DNA of 10,989 nt, from the NCBI GenBank assembly GCA_028291305.1, contig JAQGII010000330.1, forward strand, positions 1-10,989. Reading direction: 5' to 3'. The notes beneath the pieces were generated by a model, which had not been told where the DNA came from, did no database searches, and worked only from the letters and a program-made list of their open reading frames with translations. The position numbers and the translations under genes are program-made. Positions 6,837 through 10,989 of this stretch are shown here, piece by piece (the stretch's first letter is position 1; every line of letters starts with the position of its first letter). Source of the DNA: Caulobacteraceae bacterium. GTDB taxonomy: Bacteria; Pseudomonadota; Alphaproteobacteria; Caulobacterales; Caulobacteraceae.

Positions 6837-7598
6837 TTAGTCTGGCCGCCTTCGGAAGAGCATGGCGACATAGACGCCGACCAAGGCCGCGGCAAGTCCG
6901 AACCAGGTGATCGCATATTCCAGATGGCGGTTGGGGATGTCGATCGGCACGGGCGCGGGCGTCGGTCCGCCCGCCGGCGGCGCGGGGCTCTCCAGCATCA
7001 GGAACACCGGCGCCGGCCGCGCGGCGCCGAGCGTCTTCGCCATGGCGAGCACGTCGCGCGAGTACCAGAGGTTCTGGCTGATCTGGTTGGCCGGCGTGAC
7101 AAAGGTCGGCTTGTCGCCTCGGCGCAGCACCCCGACGATCGGGCCCGGCAGGGCGGCGCGGCCCGGTTGCCCGGCCGCCGCGGCCTGCTCCAGAGTGGTG
7201 AAGCCGCGGTCCACCAGGATGCTGGAGGTCGCCCCGGCCGACACCGGACAGACCGTGACCAGGCGATAGCCGGCCGAACCGTCGCGCACGGAGAACAGGC
7301 GCAGCGTCGGCCGACGCTCCAGGTCCGGGCAGGAGACGACGGCGCGCACATAGTCCAGGTCGCCGCCGGCGCTCAGCACCGTCTCCAGCGGCCTCGCGGG
7401 CGCCGTGCGCAGCGCGGCGATGCGCGCCAGCAGGTCTTCCTTCCACTTGAGCCGCTGCAGTTGCCACACGCCCAGACCGATCAGGATGCAGAATCCGATC
7501 AGGGCCAGCAGGCTGGAGATCACGCGCGGGCGGTTGAACGAGAGACCCGGCGGCTCCCGGCTCCCCCACGGCGAGGCGGGGGTGTGCGGTTCAGACAT
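6837..7598 (-). CDS. SURF1 family cytochrome oxidase biogenesis protein
   Basis: A 253-residue SURF1 (Shy1) protein of the inner membrane. It helps build the heme a/a3 centre of oxidase subunit I; in Paracoccus, Surf1 proteins bind heme a. The topology is classic: TM1 about 27-45 with GLGVWQLQRLKWKEDLL (41-57) at its end, a periplasmic domain with SILVDRGF (126-133), a Pro/Ala-rich loop (about 195-220), then the C-terminal signature NRHLEYAITWFGLA (223-236) and TM2 (about 229-248). Length is normal. ATG at 7598 overlaps the DUF983 stop by 8 nt, indicating coupled translation; thrC follows after one base. Confidence 0.95.
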   Translation of the reverse strand: MSEPHTPASPWGSREPPGLSFNRPRVISSLLALIGFCILIGLGVWQLQRLKWKEDLLARIAALRTAPARPLETVLSAGGDLDYVRAVVSCPDLERRPTLRLFSVRDGSAGYRLVTVCPVSAGATSSILVDRGFTTLEQAAAAGQPGRAALPGPIVGVLRRGDKPTFVTPANQISQNLWYSRDVLAMAKTLGAARPAPVFLMLESPAPPAGGPTPAPVPIDIPNRHLEYAITWFGLAAALVGVYVAMLFRRRPD

Positions 7599-7956
7599 CG
7601 CGTCTTCCGGCCTCGGACGCCTTGTTGTGGAACTGCATGGCCAGCATCACGCCCTTGAACGGGCGCAGCAGCGCCAGGCACAGGATCAGGGTCAGCGGCA
7701 GCCACACGACCAGGTGCAGCCACACCGGCGGATGGAAAGCGACCTCGGCGACCAGGGCCGAGAAGCCCATCAGCACGCCGACGATCAGGATGATGAACAC
7801 GGCCGGCCCGTCGCCGCTGTCGGCGGCCCGCAGGTCCAGGCCGCAGGAATCGCAGCGGTCGGTGACGGTGAGGAAACCCGAGAACAGGGGCCCCTCACCG
7901 CAATTGGGACAGCGGCAGGCGATGCCGGCGAGAACCGGATTGACGCCTGCGCTCAT
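7591..7956 (-). CDS. DUF983 zinc-ribbon membrane protein
   Basis: A 121-residue protein of family DUF983, of unknown function. It has an N-terminal zinc-ribbon-like pair, CPNCG (16-20) and CDSCG (35-39), with an additional C14, then GPAVFIILIVGVLMG (TM1, about 50-71) and a second hydrophobic segment (TM2, about 78-98), and a short basic tail (KASEAGRRD, 112-120). The start ATG at 7956 lies 1 nt after the ctaE TGA; the longer open frame to 8010 would overlap ctaE and is unlikely. The gene sits between subunit III and SURF1, a placement common in alphaproteobacteria, which suggests a role in oxidase assembly or metal handling. That role is inferred from context only. Confidence 0.9.
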   Translation of the reverse strand: MSAGVNPVLAGIACRCPNCGEGPLFSGFLTVTDRCDSCGLDLRAADSGDGPAVFIILIVGVLMGFSALVAEVAFHPPVWLHLVVWLPLTLILCLALLRPFKGVMLAMQFHNKASEAGRRDV

Positions 7957-7957
7957 C

Positions 7958-8821
7958 TCATCGGCCGAAGATGACGTAGATGAAGGCGAACAGGAACAGC
8001 CAGACCACATCGACGAAGTGCCAGTACCAGGCGGCCGCCTCGAAGCCGAAATGCTGTTTGGGCGTGAAGGCGCCGTTGATCAGGCGCAGCAGGCAGATGG
8101 CCAGGAAGATGGTGCCGATGATGACGTGGAAGCCGTGGAAGCCGGTGGCCATGAAGAAGGCCGAGCCGTAGAGGCCGGCGGCCGACGCCTCGGGCGAGAA
8201 GAACAGCTTCTCGGAGACGATGTGGCTATATTCGTAGGCCTGGATCGAGGTGAACAGCAGGCCGAGGATCACGGTCAGCAGCAGGCCGAGCTTGGCCCCC
8301 TTGCGGTCGCCGACCTGCAGGGCGTGGTGCGCCCAGGTGACGGTGGTGCCCGACAGCAGCAGGGTCAGGGTGTTGACCAGCGGCAGGTGCCAGGGCGAGA
8401 CGGTCTCGACGCCCTTGGGCGGCCAGGTGGCCCAGGCGGCGCGCACTTCCTCAATGCCCGAGACGGTGCGGTGACCGTGGAACAGGGCCATCTCGAAGAA
8501 GATCCAGAACCAGGCCACGAAGAACATCACTTCGGAGACGATGAACAGGATCATGCCGTAGCGCAGGCCGATGGAGACCACGGGGGTGTGGTCCCCGGCA
8601 TTGGCTTCCTTGACCACCTCCATCCACCAGCCGAGCATGGTGTAGAGGATGCCGGCAAGGCCGAGGAGGAACAGCCACAGGGTGTGCTTCTCCAGTCCGA
8701 AGATGCCCTTCATCCAGGCGATCCCGCCCACCGCCATGACGACGGCGAATAGCGACCCGACCAGCGGCCAGGGGCTGGGGTTCACCAGGTGGTAGTCGTG
8801 CTTAACGCCTGCTTGGGACAT
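7958..8821 (-). CDS. ctaE: Cytochrome c oxidase subunit III (aa3 type)
   Basis: A 287-residue inner-membrane core subunit of the aa3 oxidase, with seven predicted membrane spans. It supports proton uptake stability and the O2 pathway and has no metal centre. Characteristic stretches are the N-terminal [14 protein letters not shown] (7-20), [15 protein letters not shown] (96-110) with both conserved glutamates, [10 protein letters not shown] (159-168), [13 protein letters not shown] (225-237) and [15 protein letters not shown] (264-278). The start is ATG at 8821, with a GAGGGG stretch 11 nt upstream, and 59 bases separate it from ctaG. Length and ends match full-length subunit III. DUF983 follows after one base. 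Expression should follow the rest of the oxidase operon. Confidence 0.97.
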   Translation of the reverse strand: MSQAGVKHDYHLVNPSPWPLVGSLFAVVMAVGGIAWMKGIFGLEKHTLWLFLLGLAGILYTMLGWWMEVVKEANAGDHTPVVSIGLRYGMILFIVSEVMFFVAWFWIFFEMALFHGHRTVSGIEEVRAAWATWPPKGVETVSPWHLPLVNTLTLLLSGTTVTWAHHALQVGDRKGAKLGLLLTVILGLLFTSIQAYEYSHIVSEKLFFSPEASAAGLYGSAFFMATGFHGFHVIIGTIFLAICLLRLINGAFTPKQHFGFEAAAWYWHFVDVVWLFLFAFIYVIFGR

Positions 8822-8880
8822 CGATCCGCAAACCCCTCAAATCGAGTGCGGCATGAGCCGCGTCGTGCTGTTGCGCATGC

Positions 8881-9504
8881 CTATAACGCCGCCCGCGCGT
8901 CCGCGCCAAGGGCCGAGGTCGCCTTTGTGGGCGAAGCCTGCGCGCTCTTGGGCTGCGGCGGAGGGCCGGAGATAGGGAAGAAGGTATAGGACAGGGTGAT
9001 TTCCTGGCCGTCCTTGGCGTCGGCATCGGTCACGTAGGACGGATCGACGAAATAAACGACAGGGAAATCCATGCTTTGCCCCGGCTGGAGCGTCTGGTCG
9101 GTGAAGCAGAAGCACTCCAGCTTCTGGAAATGGCGCCCGGCCGCTTCGGGGGCGACGTTGTAGGCGGCGTGGCCGGTGACCGGCTTGTCCGAGCGGTTGG
9201 TCACATGGAAGAAGGCCAGACCCGTCTGGCCGATCTTCACCGTCTGGCTGAGCTGGTCGGCCTTGAAGTCCCAGTCCAGGCCCCGGACGTTGGTGTCGAA
9301 GCGAATCACCAGGGTGCGGTCCAGCACCTTGGTCGGTTTGGCCTGGGCCTGGCGCACCGTGCCATCGTAACCGGTCGCCTGGCAGAAACGCTTGTACAGC
9401 GGCACCGCGGCGAACGCCGCGCCGACCATGCCCAGCGCCACCGCGGCGCTGACCAGCCCGGTGAAGCGGGCGCTCTTGCGCTGTTTCTCAGAAGTGCTGG
9501 TCAA
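8881..9504 (-). CDS. ctaG: Cytochrome c oxidase assembly protein CtaG/Cox11
   Basis: A 207-residue copper chaperone of the Cox11 family, anchored by one N-terminal span (about 14-34) with a periplasmic beta domain; it delivers copper to the CuB site of subunit I. Signatures are VPLYKRFCQATGYDG (34-48) with C41, the copper motif ECFCF (130-134, C131 and C133), and FPVVYFVDP (147-155). The C-terminal tail after YTFFPISG (173-180) is Pro/Ala-rich and variable. The start is TTG at 9504: no ATG or GTG precedes the membrane anchor, and AAGG lies about 9 nt upstream inside the CoxF-like gene, which overlaps ctaG by 17 nt. It is downstream of ctaB and upstream of ctaE in the usual order. Confidence 0.94.
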   Translation of the reverse strand: MTSTSEKQRKSARFTGLVSAAVALGMVGAAFAAVPLYKRFCQATGYDGTVRQAQAKPTKVLDRTLVIRFDTNVRGLDWDFKADQLSQTVKIGQTGLAFFHVTNRSDKPVTGHAAYNVAPEAAGRHFQKLECFCFTDQTLQPGQSMDFPVVYFVDPSYVTDADAKDGQEITLSYTFFPISGPPPQPKSAQASPTKATSALGADARAAL

Positions 9505-9646
9505 GGACGTGACCTTGCAGCTTGACGAGCGTGACGACGAAGATGATCACGACGAACACGGCCAGTCCGATGCCCAGGGCCAAGCTGCGCTTGCGACGGG
9601 CCTTGGCCGCCTCGTCGCTTTCGTTGAAGGCGTTAGGCTGTTTCAT
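9488..9646 (-). CDS. CoxF-like small single-span oxidase-operon protein
   Basis: A 52-residue protein. It has a polar N-terminus ending in a basic patch KARRKR (15-20), one hydrophobic helix (about 21-43), and a short tail [10 protein letters not shown]; the basic side suggests an N-in orientation. ATG at 9646 overlaps the ctaB stop as ATGA (4 nt), and the end overlaps ctaG by 17 nt, so it is almost certainly translated by coupling. A gene of this size and position between ctaB and ctaG is called coxF in Bradyrhizobium and relatives; I assign the likeness by position and topology, not by detailed sequence. The function is not known; a small assembly or accessory subunit is plausible. Confidence 0.8.
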   Translation of the reverse strand: MKQPNAFNESDEAAKARRKRSLALGIGLAVFVVIIFVVTLVKLQGHVLDQHF

Positions 9647-10647
9647 CGGCCGATCATCCCCGCGACATCCAGCGGCTCGAGCCCGATCGCCCGCTCGACC
9701 AGCAGCGAGGCAAACAGCAGGGTCAGGTACAGGATCGAGAAGGCGAACAGGTTGCGCGCATCCTTCGATCCGGCCTTCACGCCGTACAGGCCCTTCTCGG
9801 CGCCGTTGACGTCGTCCCCTGCCCTGCTGCGGAAGACGCGCCAGGCCAGCAGCAGGAACAGCGCGCCCCCGGCGGCCGAAACCGTCAGATAGAGCGGACC
9901 GCCCAGGCCCGTGAACGCGGGCGCGATGGCCACCGGGGTGAAGACCAGCGAATAGAGCAGGATCTGCTTGCGGGTGGAGGCCGCGCCCTTAGCCACCGGC
10001 ATCATCGGCACGCCGGCCTTGGCGTAGTCGCCCGTGGTGTACAGGGCCAGCGCCCAGGAGTGAGGCGGCGTCCACAGGAAGATGATGGCGAACAGCAGCC
10101 AGGCGTTGAGCGGCATGGTCCCCGTCGCCGCGGCCCAGCCGATCACCGGCGGCAGGGCGCCGGCGGCGCCGCCGATCACGATGTTCTGCGGCGTCCAGCG
10201 CTTCAGCCACATGGTGTAGACCACGGCGTAGAACAGAATGGTGAAGGCCAGCAGGCCAGCGGCCAACCAGTTGGCGGCCATGCCCATCAGCATCACCGAG
10301 AACAGCGACAGCGTCACGCCCAGGCCCAGGGCGTCGGCCGACTGCACCCGACCCATCGGGATCGGCCGGCCGCGCGTGCGGCGCATCAGGCCGTCGATGT
10401 CGGCGTCGTACCACATGTTCAGGGAGCCCGAGGCGCCGGCGCCCACGGCGATGCACAGCACCGCCACCAGCGCCAGGGTCGGGTTCATCGAGGCGCGGGC
10501 GCAGACCAGGCCCGTCAGGGCGGTGAACACCACCAGCGACATCACCCGCGGCTTGAGCAGCGCGATGTAGTCGTTCCAGCGGGCCGGAACGGCGGAGACC
10601 GGCGCAGTGGAGGTCGAAGCGGCGGCGGTGTCGGTCATCTCACTCAC
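9643..10647 (-). CDS. ctaB: Protoheme IX farnesyltransferase (heme O synthase)
   Basis: A 334-residue inner-membrane UbiA-superfamily prenyltransferase that attaches a farnesyl group to heme B to make heme O, the precursor of heme A for the oxidase. The first aspartate-rich motif [20 protein letters not shown] (77-96) holds the Mg/diphosphate-binding Asp residues. The second conserved region is [11 protein letters not shown] and [12 protein letters not shown] (about 193-220). The protein shows about nine hydrophobic segments and starts homology at [19 protein letters not shown] (26-44). The start is either GTG at 10647 or ATG at 10638; neither has a good Shine-Dalgarno, and a TATGAT element just upstream could make the message leaderless. 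Its TGA overlaps the ATG of the CoxF-like gene. Confidence 0.95.
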   Translation of the reverse strand: MSEMTDTAAASTSTAPVSAVPARWNDYIALLKPRVMSLVVFTALTGLVCARASMNPTLALVAVLCIAVGAGASGSLNMWYDADIDGLMRRTRGRPIPMGRVQSADALGLGVTLSLFSVMLMGMAANWLAAGLLAFTILFYAVVYTMWLKRWTPQNIVIGGAAGALPPVIGWAAATGTMPLNAWLLFAIIFLWTPPHSWALALYTTGDYAKAGVPMMPVAKGAASTRKQILLYSLVFTPVAIAPAFTGLGGPLYLTVSAAGGALFLLLAWRVFRSRAGDDVNGAEKGLYGVKAGSKDARNLFAFSILYLTLLFASLLVERAIGLEPLDVAGMIGR

Positions 10648-10653
10648 AAACGC

Positions 10654-10662
10654 ATCATAGCA
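10654..10662 (-). promoter_or_regulatory. Possible extended -10 promoter element for ctaB
   Basis: On the minus strand the bases TGCTATGAT form an extended -10 (TGn plus TATGAT, five of six matches to TATAAT), also close to the Caulobacter GCTANAWC type. No -35 is recognisable at the usual distance, where the 18-bp palindrome lies. Transcription would begin about 6-8 nt downstream, at or next to the GTG at 10647. This is inference from one motif. Confidence 0.35.
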
Positions 10663-10666
10663 GACA

Positions 10667-10684
10667 GCGCCCCCGCGGGGGCGC
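10667..10684. repeat. Perfect 18-bp GC palindrome upstream of ctaB
   Basis: GCGCCCCCGCGGGGGCGC is a perfect palindrome between the ctaD terminator candidate and the ctaB start. It could be an operator, a second RNA hairpin, or chance in GC-rich DNA. There is no T-run after it on either strand. Confidence 0.5.
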
Positions 10685-10686
10685 GC

Positions 10687-10741
10687 CCGGCAAAATAGAA
10701 GACGGGACGCGGCCGCCGGACCCTGTCCGGCCGCCGCGCCC
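10687..10741 (-). terminator. Intrinsic terminator candidate after ctaD
   Basis: Reading the minus strand, the arms 10741-10726 and 10720-10704 form about 15 base pairs with one C-C mismatch and one bulged A around a 5-nt loop, 23 bases after the ctaD stop. The hairpin is followed by a T-rich tract TCTTCTATTTT before the next GC-rich stretch. The T-run is interrupted, so termination may be partial and allow read-through into ctaB. Confidence 0.6.
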
Positions 10742-10763
10742 CCTGGATGTCAGTCCTGCCCGT

Positions 10764-10989
10764 TCAGTGGGAGTCGGCCTCGATCACCGGCAGTTCGCTG
10801 AACTGGTGGAACGGCGGCGGCGACGACAGGGTCCATTCCAGCGTCGTGGCGCCTTCGCCCCAGGGGTTGGCCTCGGCCTTGCGGCGGAAGACCATGGCGT
10901 CGATCAGGACGACCAGGAAGACGCCCACGCCCACCAGGGTGATCGCGTAGCCGATCGAGGACACCTTGTTCCAGAAGGCGAAACCCTCC
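10764..10989 (-). CDS. ctaD: Cytochrome c oxidase subunit I, C-terminal end (5'-truncated by window edge)
   Basis: The last 74 residues of the heme- and CuB-bearing catalytic subunit of the aa3 oxidase; the metal ligands lie outside the window. The visible part has EGFAFWNKVSSIGYAITLVG, which begins the last membrane span (about residues 9-31 of the fragment), then the cytoplasmic tail with the highly conserved NPWGEGATTLEWTLSSPPPF and ending EADSH. The tail motif is diagnostic of aa3-type subunit I. The stop is TGA at 10764-10766, followed by a hairpin and T-rich tract. ctaC is expected upstream, beyond the window. The frame is open to base 10989, so the GTG at 10964 is an internal codon, not a start. 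Confidence 0.95.
   Translation of the reverse strand, partial: EGFAFWNKVSSIGYAITLVGVGVFLVVLIDAMVFRRKAEANPWGEGATTLEWTLSSPPPFHQFSELPVIEADSH

Noticed and set aside
7622..8752. A 376-codon plus-strand ORF opposite DUF983 and ctaE
   Set aside because: Composition is that of a shadow frame over hydrophobic coding sequence (Asp/Glu/His/Gln-rich); no domain seen.
8848..8861. GCGGC-ATGA-GCCGC hairpin in the 59-base ctaG-ctaE gap as a terminator
   Set aside because: The stem is only 5 bp and no real T-run follows on the minus strand; such stems are common by chance at this GC content.
1..10989. Mobile elements, CRISPR arrays, defence genes, tRNA or rRNA
   Set aside because: No direct repeat arrays, transposase or integrase motifs, or RNA gene signatures were seen; composition and gene order are uniform and core-like.

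Overview
The window is GC-rich alphaproteobacterial chromosome, most likely from Caulobacteraceae (Caulobacter or a close relative). Three things point there: the aa3 cytochrome c oxidase gene order ctaD-ctaB-coxF-ctaG-ctaE-DUF983-SURF1 followed by thrC; a PAS-GGDEF-EAL protein that matches Caulobacter PdeA (CC3396) in architecture, in its degenerate GEDEF motif and in its C-terminal Arg-Gly; and a low count of GANTC sites (about ten by eye), as expected where CcrM methylation operates. No rRNA, tRNA, CRISPR array, insertion sequence or phage gene was seen. Coding density is very high and no gap exceeds 150 bases.

Right to left on the minus strand, the window opens with the last 74 codons of ctaD (oxidase subunit I). 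A strong hairpin with a T-rich tail follows, then a short region with an extended -10-like element, then ctaB (heme O synthase), a 52-residue single-span CoxF-like protein, ctaG (Cox11 copper chaperone), ctaE (subunit III), a DUF983 zinc-ribbon membrane protein and SURF1. These genes supply heme, copper and assembly functions for the aa3 oxidase. The same transcript seems to continue, with overlaps or 1-nt spacings, into thrC (threonine synthase), an M16 processing-type protease and, after 83 bases, a RimJ-like GNAT acetyltransferase.

After a 113-base gap comes pdeA (minus), predicted to be an active, GTP-regulated c-di-GMP phosphodiesterase. It converges on a plus-strand YqgE/AlgH-family gene, and one CTAG supplies the stop codons of both. 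The YqgE gene diverges, across 148 bases, from a minus-strand pair: a type II (Prx5-like) peroxiredoxin and a cytochrome b561 whose 3' end lies outside the window.

Overall this is conserved core chromosome: respiration and oxidase biogenesis, amino-acid synthesis, cell-cycle c-di-GMP signalling and redox defence. I found no clear sign of a new defence or mobile system. The most interesting items are regulatory and architectural: the PdeA degron sharing its last base with a convergent stop codon, the terminator/promoter junction between ctaD and ctaB, the CoxF-like micro-protein, and the uncharacterised DUF983 protein in the oxidase operon.
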